Origin: Rickettsiales bacterium
GTDB lineage: Bacteria > Pseudomonadota > Alphaproteobacteria > Rickettsiales > Deianiraeaceae
Direction: 5' to 3'
DNA: 10,044 bases
Assembly (NCBI GenBank): GCA_017477855.1
Contig: JAFUUN010000017.1
Location: forward strand, 1-10,044
Part shown: positions 1-7,518 of the stretch, in pieces
Numbering within the stretch: position 1 is the first letter of the stretch
Layout of the letters: each line of letters begins with the position of its first letter
Program-made: the position numbers and the translations under genes
The notes under the pieces: generated by a model
Database searches by the model: none
Told to the model about the DNA's origin: nothing
What the model saw: only the letters and a program-made list of their open reading frames with translations

Positions 1-1
1 T

Positions 2-292
2 GTTAAAACTCCGCAAGATATATTGAATAAATTTATTTATTATACTTTATTAAACAAAGAATATGAAATTAAAAGCAAAACAAGAACTGCTGGAATACCT
101 ACATTAGACAAAAAAGATGTTGAAAATATAACCATACCCATCCCACCCCTCTCCCGCCAAAAGGAGATTGTGGAGATATTAGACAAGTTTGACACTCTTG
201 TAAATGACATTTCAAAAGGTCTTCCTCGTGAAATTGAATTGAGGAGGAAGCAATATGAGTATTATAGGGAGAGGTTGGTGAATTTTGGATAG
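2..292 (+). CDS. hsdS: Type I restriction-modification specificity subunit HsdS, C-terminal fragment (cut by window edge)
   Basis: The reading frame is open to the left edge, so only about the last 96 residues are visible. HsdS recognises the target DNA sequence and holds the HsdM methylase and HsdR nuclease subunits. What is seen is the end of the second target-recognition domain, with the typical IPTLDKKDVENITIPIPPL segment and then the PLSRQKEIVEILDKFDTLV start of a conserved helix. The chain ends in a charged coiled-coil-like stretch, EIELRRKQYEYYRERLV. This order (IPxPP, Q-x-x-I-V-x-I-L-D-x-F, then E-I-x-x-R-x-K-Q-Y-x-Y-Y-R) is characteristic of the HsdS carboxy end. The TTG at 23 is an internal codon, not a start. 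No hsdM or hsdR is visible; any partner genes must lie to the left. The terminus appears natural, so there is no sign of a broken gene here. Confidence 0.88.
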   Translation, partial: VKTPQDILNKFIYYTLLNKEYEIKSKTRTAGIPTLDKKDVENITIPIPPLSRQKEIVEILDKFDTLVNDISKGLPREIELRRKQYEYYRERLVNFG

Positions 293-372
293 TTGGATTA
301 TATGAGTGAAGCGAAAGAGTTTGAAGGATTAGGGTTAAATTAATTTATTATTACCAACCCACAAACATCTCC

Positions 373-401
373 TTGACATTTACATTTTTTTATTATATCA
401 G
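373..401 (+). promoter_or_regulatory. Candidate sigma-70-like promoter for the small-acidic-protein/lptD run
   Basis: A perfect TTGACA lies at 373-378. Seventeen bases later is TATCAG (396-401), a partial -10 match; TATATC at 394-399 is an alternative with 15-base spacing. A transcript from the first arrangement would begin within a few bases of the ATG at 411 and so be nearly leaderless. No ribosome-binding motif precedes that ATG, which fits. The spacer from 293 to 410 otherwise holds no recognisable gene. Confidence 0.4.
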
Positions 402-410
402 CACTTGACC

Positions 411-632
411 ATGTCAAAAGCTATTTTACCACCAAATGAGGCAAGTTATTCAGATGCTTTGTTGTCAAAGGGCAACGATTTATTAACTGCTTATGAGGTA
501 GATGGTGATAATTATTTGGCTATGAATTTTGATTTCAACAGTAATGATTTGTTGTTTGCAATGTATGAGGCAGACAACATGAATGCAATATTCGGCGACA
601 ACGATGGTGATGGCGGTTCAACATTATTCTGA
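411..632 (+). CDS. Small acidic hypothetical protein, 73 residues, with internal repeat
   Basis: I do not recognise this protein. It has 13 Asp/Glu and only 2 Lys, with no Arg or His, so it is strongly acidic. There is no signal peptide or membrane segment. An imperfect internal duplication is visible: residues 22-34 (NDLLTAYEVDGDN) match residues 45-58 (NDLLFAMYEADNMN), and the tail ends in GDNDGDGGSTLF. I chose the ATG at 411 rather than the TTG at 405 because it is the first ATG in frame. Its TGA stop overlaps the ATG of the next gene as TGATG, which implies translational coupling and supports the gene being real. The Asp/Asn/Gly clusters could bind a divalent cation, or the protein could be a partner or chaperone for the next product; both ideas are inference. 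A small DNA-mimic protein is another possibility given the nearby restriction gene, but nothing specific supports it. Confidence 0.6.
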   Translation: MSKAILPPNEASYSDALLSKGNDLLTAYEVDGDNYLAMNFDFNSNDLLFAMYEADNMNAIFGDNDGDGGSTLF

Positions 633-1492
633 TGTCAAACATTTACAGTCAACTATTCACTGAAATTTTTGATGTTGCCAGCAGGGGTTTGCTTCATGAT
701 TTCTCAGACATAAAATGTCAAAATGATGTTAACAATACTATCGGATTTTGCTGTTCTGGATATAGCAAGGTCTTTGATTGTGTCGTTAGGGTGCTTGAAA
801 AGGCAAGATATAACGGTGAGATTGTACTTCCAGAACGCTTGGCATTTGCGCCGAACAAAGTTTTTCCAGTCAATGAGATATTACAAAATAGTCCATCAAT
901 CAGAAAAGGTAGGGTAAAAATTGAGACCAGTGGCGTTTATCGTCTTGAAAATGCGCACCCAGAACATGATGTCAAAAGCAGAATTGCCGTCATCCCTATT
1001 GATGGTGCATCCTCGTTCCTGCATGGAGTTAATGACTTCTCAATGTGTCTTGTCTATTATGAAAAATACAAAGATGATGCAGATTTTGCAATCAAACAGG
1101 TGGTGATTTATAACCCTATCTTACGCGACAAATGCATCTTTGACGAGCAGAATGGCATGTCATTAAACAATAGAAAAATTGTGAATAGCAAAATCCTTCC
1201 AGACCATGCAATTAGATCAATCTATGTTGGAAGTGCCGAATTTCCTTGCGCATTCAATGTCAGCAAATTGTTCTCAGTGAGCTCATACTGCACAACTTCC
1301 AGCAGCATTTTTTCAACTTTGACACTACTTGCGACAACCAGTTTCAACCTGTGCATTTACCGCCTATCATCCGACAAAATGATTTGCGACATTGTTAATT
1401 TCTGCATCAAAATTGCATCTTTGAAAGCAAAAAATGCAGGTCATCACATCATCTGCGGGAACGAGAAAATTGTGGAAAGTGTAATGAAATAA
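632..1492 (+). CDS. Inositol-monophosphatase-like (SuhB/IMPase family) protein with degraded active site
   Basis: The protein has 286 residues, close to the usual 260-280 of the IMPase family of Mg-dependent sugar-phosphate phosphatases. Family landmarks appear in order: a possible metal-ligand Glu in KIETSG (E98), PIDGASSFLHGVNDFSMCL at 122-140 (family form DPIDGTTNFVHG), VVIYNPILRDK at 157-167, NGMSLNNRKI at 174-183, and a C-terminal CDIVNFCIKIASLKAKNAG (family form WDxAAG...EAGG; D253). The active site is incomplete. The first Asp of DPxDG is Ile121 and the catalytic Thr of DGT is Ala126, while D124 and D253 remain. I infer a pseudoenzyme or one with altered chemistry. It starts inside the stop codon of the preceding small gene and lies only 3 bases before the lptD frame, so the three genes are probably co-transcribed. 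No frameshift or internal stop is seen, so it appears maintained rather than decaying. Confidence 0.75.
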   Translation: MSNIYSQLFTEIFDVASRGLLHDFSDIKCQNDVNNTIGFCCSGYSKVFDCVVRVLEKARYNGEIVLPERLAFAPNKVFPVNEILQNSPSIRKGRVKIETSGVYRLENAHPEHDVKSRIAVIPIDGASSFLHGVNDFSMCLVYYEKYKDDADFAIKQVVIYNPILRDKCIFDEQNGMSLNNRKIVNSKILPDHAIRSIYVGSAEFPCAFNVSKLFSVSSYCTTSSSIFSTLTLLATTSFNLCIYRLSSDKMICDIVNFCIKIASLKAKNAGHHIICGNEKIVESVMK

Positions 1493-1495
1493 CTA

Positions 1496-4150
1496 TTGCA
1501 AATTAAATTATCCGTAATATCCATAGGTAAGTTGTTTTTTGTGCGTAGTATATTAAGATGCATCTCTATTGTCTTTGCACGCACGTCAAAAATTACGCTA
1601 AATACCACCATTTGTTTATTATTGTTATCAAATATTGCATTTGCAGAACAAAAAAAAACATCCAACAAAACAGAAGTCGAGGCGGATTATTTAAAGGGCG
1701 GAAAGGACCGTTGGAAGGCACGAGGAAATATCATTGTCAAACGCGAGGACGTTCTGCTGAATGCCGAAGAGGTTGACGCAATACAGGATAGTCAACAAGA
1801 TACCAAAAAAGGCGATGGTGGCAACTCTAAAAAGCTGACGATTGATGCGCAAGGAGGCGTAAAACTTAGGACAGACGACAACCATATCATTTTTGCAAAG
1901 TCGTTGTTTTATGATGAACGAAGTGCAAGTGGTAGAGCAAAAAACGCGCAGATTTTTCCCGGACCAAACAGGCCACACACAGAGATATATGCCACACAGG
2001 CCAACAAACAAGGCAATTTATACTACATGACAAATGCAACGATGTGTCCTTGTAAGCTATTTCAAAATGATGCAGTTGAGGAAATACGTAAGAACAAATT
2101 TGTCAACATGACGTCAGAAGAGGAAATTTTAAAAAAGCCAAACGGCATCAATACTCTTGATAACAAGGACGAGGAGCTGCATGATGACCTAAAAACCTCG
2201 GCAATATCCGTAAAGTCAGATAGCGTTGAATATGATGATACCGAAAAGCTGATAACAATGAGAAAAAATGTTTTTAGAATATTCGGCATTCCTGTGTTTT
2301 ATATGCCAAAAATGTCAATGCATACAGACGACAGCGGAGACACTGGCTTCCTTATGCCAAGGCCAATTTTGTTTGGTTTTAGGCAATTTGGTATTGAAGT
2401 GCCATTCCACTGGAAGATAAAACCCAACATGGATTTGACTGTCAGTAGAATGCAGTATTTCAACATTTCACACGTATATGGACAAAAGACAGCTCCATAC
2501 AAAGGTGTGCATAACGAAATGATGTTGAAAGATTTATATCGTTTTCGTGAAAGTAGTACAAATATTCGTTTTAGGCACCTTATATCAAATAAATACGGAA
2601 ATCAAAATTACTACTACATAAGTGGAATGGTAACCGACCCAACACAACTTGTTAGCGACACAACCGGATATGGTAAAGTTGACAAAAACGGAAAAATCAA
2701 AAAAGGTTTGCGTTGGTTCTTGGAAGTGAATTCAAAAATACAATTTTCTCCAACAACATTTTTACGTTTAGATCAACTTTATACATCTGATAGGAAGTTT
2801 TTATACACATACAAAATTGATACAAGACAGGTACAGAAAAATTCAGCACACCTTTATGATGTCAGTCCGAATAGATATTACTCTGCTGAGGTTTTTACCT
2901 ATCAGCCAATGACTTTAAATCTTGACAAAAAGACAATTCCACTCGCATTTCCTGTTTTGCGTGCACATCATGACTTCAAGGAAAATCTGCTGGGCGGCAA
3001 ATTCTACTTCAATTTCCATGGATATTATCTCAACCGACAGGAGGGTCTCACACATACAGCCGGTGCTCTGGATTTAGGTTATCATCTGCCATATACAACC
3101 AAGCATGGAATAAAATTTACACTTGATACGATGATAAGAAACCAATATGACAACGTCCAGTTTAACAATGGGACAAATTCAATGCTTGCAAATGCTTATG
3201 GTGTTCAAGTAAATCAAGCAAATGCACTTCACTATTTCTTTGGGAATTATGCCAACTTGCTCGCTTCACCATATTACTACATGTCAAGATATGCCAGCTG
3301 GGGAATTGGAGATGATGGTGGTAGTTATAACAAATACAGGTTTTGGAACTTCAACAAGTTGCAAGCAGAATATCCAATTATCATAAAATCAGTATTTGGA
3401 AAGACAATTTTTAATCCAAAAGTTGCACTGCGTTATTCACCAAATAATGGAAGGAGTATTTATGTTCCTGTTGATGACAACTTCGGCATGCAAATGAATT
3501 ACCACAATGCATTTAACTTAATGCAAAGCAGTGGTCTTGGCATTGTTGATAGAGGATTATCTGCTGTCTATGGATTTAACTTCACGCACAGATTTACCAA
3601 AGACATTGAAGTATATGGTGGATTGGCACACAATACCAGATTGAATGGTAGCGTGAACGAGCAACTTTTAGCTGATTTCAGCGGTTATCGTAGGTCAGTT
3701 TCAGATCTCATGGGAAATGTCGGCGTGAAGCTTTATGGGGTGCATGCAAGTGGATATTTCAATTACGATACTCATAGGAAAGAGTTTAGGGTAATTGGCT
3801 CACAGATTGGTTATGGCAATCAGTATTTTTCACTGTCTGTCAATTATGATACATTCTCAAAATATGCAACATTCTTCGGGCAAAAACTTGATATGATTTC
3901 ATTCTATGGAAGTGTAAAACCTGTAAAAGGATGGCGTATTTTTGCATCTGTGAACTATAATATTTCAGGCATGCAAACACAAAATGGATGGAAAAAACCT
4001 GACTTTACATACTACCGCATTGGAACAATGTATGATTTCAGTTGCTTCCGTGTTGGATTTATCATCACAAGGAACAACATGAGAGTTGTTGGCCTACCAA
4101 GCATAACATCATACAGATTTGTGTTTAGAATAAACGGAATGGGCAATTAA
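1496..4150 (+). CDS. lptD: LPS-assembly protein LptD (outer-membrane LPS translocon)
   Basis: LptD is the outer-membrane beta-barrel that, with LptE, receives LPS from the LptA bridge and inserts it into the outer leaflet. The frame encodes 884 residues, longer than E. coli LptD (784). A signal peptide ends with NTTICLLLLSNIAFA, with likely cleavage after residue 50. Residues about 58-180 are the LptA/OstA-like beta-jellyroll (KARGNIIVKREDVLLNAEEVD, LTIDAQGGVKLR). MCPC at 183-186 corresponds to the Cys motif after the jellyroll, and Cys850 near the end (YDFSCFRVGF) is the C-terminal partner expected for a disulfide. FRIFGIPVFYMPKMSMHTDDSGDTGFLMP (260-288) is the hallmark start of the barrel, followed by IEVPFHWKIKPNMDLTVSR. 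A charged insert lies at about 190-233. The start is uncertain: TTG 1496 is 3 bases after the previous stop, while GTG 1541 (residue 16) would give a tidier 35-residue signal peptide. The stop overlaps convergent folD. Confidence 0.95.
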   Translation: MQIKLSVISIGKLFFVRSILRCISIVFARTSKITLNTTICLLLLSNIAFAEQKKTSNKTEVEADYLKGGKDRWKARGNIIVKREDVLLNAEEVDAIQDSQQDTKKGDGGNSKKLTIDAQGGVKLRTDDNHIIFAKSLFYDERSASGRAKNAQIFPGPNRPHTEIYATQANKQGNLYYMTNATMCPCKLFQNDAVEEIRKNKFVNMTSEEEILKKPNGINTLDNKDEELHDDLKTSAISVKSDSVEYDDTEKLITMRKNVFRIFGIPVFYMPKMSMHTDDSGDTGFLMPRPILFGFRQFGIEVPFHWKIKPNMDLTVSRMQYFNISHVYGQKTAPYKGVHNEMMLKDLYRFRESSTNIRFRHLISNKYGNQNYYYISGMVTDPTQLVSDTTGYGKVDKNGKIKKGLRWFLEVNSKIQFSPTTFLRLDQLYTSDRKFLYTYKIDTRQVQKNSAHLYDVSPNRYYSAEVFTYQPMTLNLDKKTIPLAFPVLRAHHDFKENLLGGKFYFNFHGYYLNRQEGLTHTAGALDLGYHLPYTTKHGIKFTLDTMIRNQYDNVQFNNGTNSMLANAYGVQVNQANALHYFFGNYANLLASPYYYMSRYASWGIGDDGGSYNKYRFWNFNKLQAEYPIIIKSVFGKTIFNPKVALRYSPNNGRSIYVPVDDNFGMQMNYHNAFNLMQSSGLGIVDRGLSAVYGFNFTHRFTKDIEVYGGLAHNTRLNGSVNEQLLADFSGYRRSVSDLMGNVGVKLYGVHASGYFNYDTHRKEFRVIGSQIGYGNQYFSLSVNYDTFSKYATFFGQKLDMISFYGSVKPVKGWRIFASVNYNISGMQTQNGWKKPDFTYYRIGTMYDFSCFRVGFIITRNNMRVVGLPSITSYRFVFRINGMGN

Positions 4151-5079
4151 TTATGCGCCAGACCAGCAAGATAAGAGTTTAACATCAAACATGCAACCGT
4201 CATTGGGCCAACTCCCTTTGGCACTGGCGTAATGTGATTTTGCAGAACAAGTTTTTTGTAGTTCAAATCTCCACAAATTCCACCGTTTTCATCTGGACGT
4301 ATTGCCACGTCAATGATTATCGCATCTGGCTTGATGATGTCTGCGTCAATTTCAATTCCAGCACCAGTAGCTGATACGATAATATCAGCGTTTGTCAGCA
4401 AATAGTCAACGCTTCTGCTACGACTATGGATTGTTGTCGTGGTTGCGCCTGCCTGTGTAAGTAGTCGCGCCATTGGTCTTCCGACAAGATTTGAATTGCC
4501 AAACACAATCGCATTTTTTCCTGATGGATTTATCATGTTTGTAATCAAATGCAGACACCCAAGCGGCGTGCATGGAATAAATGGAAGTGTCTTGCCGAGT
4601 GCATGCGTATCAACCTGCTTGTTCAGTGCTTCCTTCACAGAATATGGCACACTTTTTGAATAGTGCAATAACCCTGCATTGAGTGGAGATAATCCATCCA
4701 AGTCCTTATCTGGACGAATATGCATCAGCACATTGAACGTATTTATATGCTCTGGTAGTGGCATTTGCACGATGAACCCGTGCACGCAATTATCATTGTT
4801 GACTTTGTCAATCTCCGCCAGCAACTGCGCCTCTGTGATGTCCTCCTCAAAGTGTTTGATTTCTGCGTCTATGCCAAGTTCCACAGCCACCTTCCTCTTG
4901 CGATTAACATATTTTGTGCTTGCAAAGTCATTTCCCACCTGAATAATTACAATCTTTGGAATAAAACTTTCGCCTGCAATTAGCTCCTTTAACCTGCTTC
5001 TGATGTCTGCTGCTGCTGCCTCACCATCTATTTTATTATACTTTTCTATTGTTTTAAAGTCGTCATCACCAATTAACAT
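4147..5079 (-). CDS. folD: FolD, methylene-THF dehydrogenase / methenyl-THF cyclohydrolase
   Basis: FolD is a cytosolic bifunctional enzyme that interconverts 5,10-methylene-, methenyl- and 10-formyl-tetrahydrofolate using NADP, supplying one-carbon units for purines and formyl-Met-tRNA. The catalytic YxxxK is seen as Y57VNRK61. VQMPLP (104-109, Q105) and KDLDGLSP (125-132, D128) form the folate pocket. PCTPLG (169-174) precedes the Rossmann domain, whose nucleotide loop reads GNSNLVGRP (194-202; Asn where Arg is usual). DVAIRPDENGGICGDLNY and TPVPKGVGPMT (284-294) close the protein; the second normally reads PVPGGVGPMT, so Lys287 replaces Gly. It has 310 residues against about 280-290, because of roughly 20 extra residues before the PCTP motif (about 142-163) and a slightly long N-terminus. 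It is the last gene of the minus-strand series and is separated from the pilin-like gene by the GC-rich repeat at 5125-5221. Its stop overlaps the lptD stop by 3 bases. Confidence 0.97.
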   Translation of the reverse strand: MLIGDDDFKTIEKYNKIDGEAAAADIRSRLKELIAGESFIPKIVIIQVGNDFASTKYVNRKRKVAVELGIDAEIKHFEEDITEAQLLAEIDKVNNDNCVHGFIVQMPLPEHINTFNVLMHIRPDKDLDGLSPLNAGLLHYSKSVPYSVKEALNKQVDTHALGKTLPFIPCTPLGCLHLITNMINPSGKNAIVFGNSNLVGRPMARLLTQAGATTTTIHSRSRSVDYLLTNADIIVSATGAGIEIDADIIKPDAIIIDVAIRPDENGGICGDLNYKKLVLQNHITPVPKGVGPMTVACLMLNSYLAGLAHN

Positions 5080-5124
5080 TACGTGAAAAATTAGAATGTT
5101 TATTTAAAATGCAAGTTTGAAAAT

Positions 5125-5221
5125 ATGTTGCGCGGAGCGGAGCGCATTTGGCCGCCGAGCGCAGCGAGGAGGAGCGTAGCGGTGCCAAATGGCGAGGGCG
5201 TGGCCTCGGGCAGCGCAACAT
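5125..5221 (+). repeat. GC-rich nested-stem element, copy A
   Basis: The element is about 69% GC by hand count, in an AT-rich background. The outer stem ATGTTGCGC (5125-5133) pairs perfectly with GCGCAACAT (5213-5221). The inner stem CATTTGGC (5145-5152) pairs with GCCAAATG (5184-5191). The right connecting arm holds a side hairpin, CGAGG (5193-5197) with CCTCG (5204-5208) around a 6-base loop, so the RNA could form a three-way junction. The left arm GGAGCGGAGCG (5134-5144) is unpaired and purine-rich. The inner loop (5153-5183) carries several GAGCG/GAGGAG units. Copy B at 7519-7627 is the same element inverted. Copy A ends 2 bases before the stop triplet of the minus-strand pilin-like gene. 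It could be a REP/MITE-like mobile repeat, an mRNA-stabilising or attenuating structure, or a structured RNA. Confidence 0.85.
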
Positions 5222-5223
5222 CA

Positions 5224-6159
5224 TTACGCATTCAAATCACTCATGATTTTTATCAAATTACAGCCATATTTCACATTATTTGTCTGTTTATAGACGGCAC
5301 TGCTTACTTCAAGATTTGTTCCCTGATAACAGGTTTGTTCAAACTCATGGTTAGTAGCATCTGGTCTTGTTGCAAAACCACTTTTTGTTGCCAAAATCTT
5401 TCCAGTTCCCGGCTGTCCATCATCCATTTTGACGTCCAAAAAGTTAGCCAGTTTTGCAGAAATCATTCCAGTTGCTTTCTTACACTGTCCACCTTCACTG
5501 TCGCAGAAATTGTTTGCACGGAACATCACAATTGCATTGTGTTTATCCAAGATCTTCATATACTCGGGATCCAGCAACTCCGATTTTGTAATAGAAAAAC
5601 CATTTAGCATGCCCAATGTTTTTAGCTGCTCCTTTCTAAAACCCATGAATGTCAAATATGTTTCCTCATCAAAAGTTGTCTTTGGATACATCTTTTCAAA
5701 ATCAGCAGAGAACTTTTTTCCCAAGTCATCATCAGCACCGTATTCTTGTAAATCATCAACTAAAAAATCAATTTTCTCAGTATTATAAGTTGTTTCATCA
5801 AATATTTTTGTCAAATTTGCGCGTTGTAAACAGAGCATAGAATATCTGCTTGGGCCAGTGTATTTATATGACCCAATTACATTGCTGCCACTAAATTCAT
5901 CGACAATAGGATAATCTGCAAATTGCACAAAGATATTTTTTACTTCTGAATTAATATTTCCTGGCACAACTTGATAGGTCGTATGAAATATTTGAAACAT
6001 TTTCTCATATGCCTCAAATTCGGACATTATCCTCTGCACTTTTGTTCTATCAACAATTTTTCTACCTACCAGCAATGAGCCAACTAACAGTGCCAAAACC
6101 AGTAAAACTATGGATAGTTCAACAAGAGTAAATGATCGTTTATTTACGTTTCTATTCAT
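5224..6159 (-). CDS. Type IV pilin/pseudopilin-like protein with N-terminal methylation motif
   Basis: The protein has 311 residues. Its N-terminus NKRSFTLVELSIVLLVLALLVGSLLVG is a class III (type IV pilin) leader: a short basic start, then F10TLVE14 with the Glu at +5 of the mature protein, then a roughly 20-residue hydrophobic helix. The residue at -1 is Ser9 rather than the usual Gly. The next part, GRKIVDRTKVQRIMSEFEAYEKMFQIFHTTYQVVPGNIN (32-70), matches the helix and YxxxPGD-type signature of pilin-like proteins common in alphaproteobacteria. DVKMDDGQPGTGKILA (242-257) is another recurring motif of that group. Five Cys (110, 219, 226, 277, 300) could form disulfides in the exported globular domain. 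It would be processed by prepilin peptidase and act in a pilus, secretion pseudopilus or DNA-uptake apparatus; no other pilus gene is visible. It starts 19 bases after the lpxB stop, so the two are likely co-transcribed. Confidence 0.85.
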   Translation of the reverse strand: MNRNVNKRSFTLVELSIVLLVLALLVGSLLVGRKIVDRTKVQRIMSEFEAYEKMFQIFHTTYQVVPGNINSEVKNIFVQFADYPIVDEFSGSNVIGSYKYTGPSRYSMLCLQRANLTKIFDETTYNTEKIDFLVDDLQEYGADDDLGKKFSADFEKMYPKTTFDEETYLTFMGFRKEQLKTLGMLNGFSITKSELLDPEYMKILDKHNAIVMFRANNFCDSEGGQCKKATGMISAKLANFLDVKMDDGQPGTGKILATKSGFATRPDATNHEFEQTCYQGTNLEVSSAVYKQTNNVKYGCNLIKIMSDLNA

Positions 6160-6178
6160 ATGTCAGTCAATCAATAGT

Positions 6179-7477
6179 TTAGTGAACGTCAAATAAAACT
6201 TTTAAATAGCAAGCAATAATCTCAATCGGCTTTCCATCCTGGTTCTGCATCATGGAAATCGCGTATTTCACATTCTGCAACTGTTCGTTAATTATCGCAT
6301 CGTCATTAACCATCCTGTATGCCAAATTTGCAATATTTTCAGCCGTTGCGTTTTGTTGAATGAGCTCCGGCACAATCATTCTACTTGTAGTAATATTGAA
6401 CAAATTCACAAACCTGATTTTTGCAAACATGCGTGCAAACATAGCAGTCATTTTTGCTACCTTATAGTAGACAATCATGGCCGTGCCAAGTGCCCCGATT
6501 TCAATAGAATTAGTTCCAGATTTTGATATAATAAGCTGACATTGCTGTATCATTTTGCGCTTTTCTGCCTCATCACTGACAACTAAAATGTTCTTGATAG
6601 GCGCAAAAAACTGCTGCAATTCCTCATGAAAATCTGGCGTTGCAAGCACAACAAAATGCAAATTTTTATCCATCAAACGCAACCTTGCAAGTGCACTCAA
6701 CATTATATTTTTGTGTCGTTCAATCTCTCCGCGGCGGCTTCCAACCGTTATCCCAATCAGCTTTTTGTCCTTTACAATGCCCTCGTCTCGCTCCTGAAAA
6801 GTTGCAGGAAATCCCACAAAAGTCGCAGTGAAATTATTATATCTTACAGTTTGAACTTTCTTCCTTTTTTTGCAACTTTCAATATCCTGCAAAAACCACT
6901 CTGGAACCTCTGTTTTAGCACTATCCGCCGCAATTTCAACATCCCCTTGGCTATCCTGTGAAATGTATTTTTTTTTACACCATTCCTCCTTTTTTTTGAA
7001 ACTGTTATTGCTCGGAAAATACTTTTTTTCAAATGGCAGGAGGTAAAATAAATGGTCAAAATATTTCACCACATTCTTCGCGCGACCGCTCCAATAGGCC
7101 CACACGCTCGGTGCGACAATGTGGATAAATTTTGTCTGTGCGCCCATCTGTTTGGCTTTTTTTACCACACGAAAACAAAAGTCATAAGCATCCACCGAGA
7201 GCACCAAATCAGGGTTCCAAATGGCAATTTCTTTGGCTGTCAGATTGATTTTTGACACAATCCGCGGAATGCTTGTGAGGATGTCCCCGATGCCTAAAAC
7301 AGCTATCTCGCTCGGTGAAAACAGTGGTTTGACATGGAATTCATCCGCGACATCATCATAAACCACGCCGCGCATTTCAATATCCTGCAAATTTGCACCG
7401 TCTTCTTGCAGCCGTTCAAGCACCTGTTTTATTATGTTTGAGCCCGATTTTTCTGCGCAAATTAGGAACAATTTCAT
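6179..7477 (-). CDS. lpxB: LpxB, lipid-A-disaccharide synthase
   Basis: LpxB is a GT19 glycosyltransferase at the inner face of the cytoplasmic membrane. It joins UDP-2,3-diacylglucosamine and lipid X to make the lipid A disaccharide. Motifs visible in order: CAEKSGSN (7-14, family form AGExSGD), VLSVDAYDF (92-100, the DxPDF catalytic region), VAPSVWAYWSGR (121-132), PFEKKYF (148-154), FVGFPATF (220-227, usually FVGHP), TVGSRRGEI (244-252, usually LPGSRxxEI) and SKSGTNSIEIGALGTAMIVYYK (319-339, sugar-nucleotide binding). VNLFNITTSRMIVPELIQ follows, aligning without a gap to E. coli. At 432 residues it is about 50 longer than E. coli LpxB (382) because of a Lys-rich low-complexity insertion at about 157-215. 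DNA homopolymers of 7-9 bases lie in that insertion. The Asp of AGExSGD is Ser. It sits between tsaC and the pilin-like gene rather than beside lpxA/lpxD. Confidence 0.96.
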   Translation of the reverse strand: MKLFLICAEKSGSNIIKQVLERLQEDGANLQDIEMRGVVYDDVADEFHVKPLFSPSEIAVLGIGDILTSIPRIVSKINLTAKEIAIWNPDLVLSVDAYDFCFRVVKKAKQMGAQTKFIHIVAPSVWAYWSGRAKNVVKYFDHLFYLLPFEKKYFPSNNSFKKKEEWCKKKYISQDSQGDVEIAADSAKTEVPEWFLQDIESCKKRKKVQTVRYNNFTATFVGFPATFQERDEGIVKDKKLIGITVGSRRGEIERHKNIMLSALARLRLMDKNLHFVVLATPDFHEELQQFFAPIKNILVVSDEAEKRKMIQQCQLIISKSGTNSIEIGALGTAMIVYYKVAKMTAMFARMFAKIRFVNLFNITTSRMIVPELIQQNATAENIANLAYRMVNDDAIINEQLQNVKYAISMMQNQDGKPIEIIACYLKVLFDVH

Positions 7478-7484
7478 TGGCTTG

Positions 7485-7494
7485 ACAATATTGT
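7485..7494. promoter_or_regulatory. Short palindrome just upstream of lpxB
   Basis: ACAATATTGT is a perfect 10-base palindrome, 7 bases upstream of the lpxB start codon on the minus strand. It could be a small operator or hairpin near the translation start. AT-rich palindromes of this length arise often by chance, so function is only a suggestion. Confidence 0.2.
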
Positions 7495-7518
7495 AAAAAT
7501 ATAAATTTCAAGTTTTAT

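Noticed and set aside
302..343. A 13-codon frame MSEAKEFEGLGLN after hsdS
   Set aside because: It is too short to assign and has no ribosome-binding motif or recognisable family; a truncated gene start cannot be distinguished from chance.
332..360. GGGTT...AACCC inverted repeat after hsdS as a terminator
   Set aside because: The stem is only 5 bp with a 19-base loop and no T-tract follows.
5125..5607. Long + strand reading frame starting in GC-rich copy A
   Set aside because: It runs through the repeat and then antisense to the well-supported pilin-like gene, with no family resemblance.
6376..6399. ATTCTAC...TAGTAATA in lpxB resembling the AT-rich palindromic unit
   Set aside because: It matches at only about 19 of 24 positions, and LpxB aligns with E. 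coli here without a length gain, so insertion is not supported.
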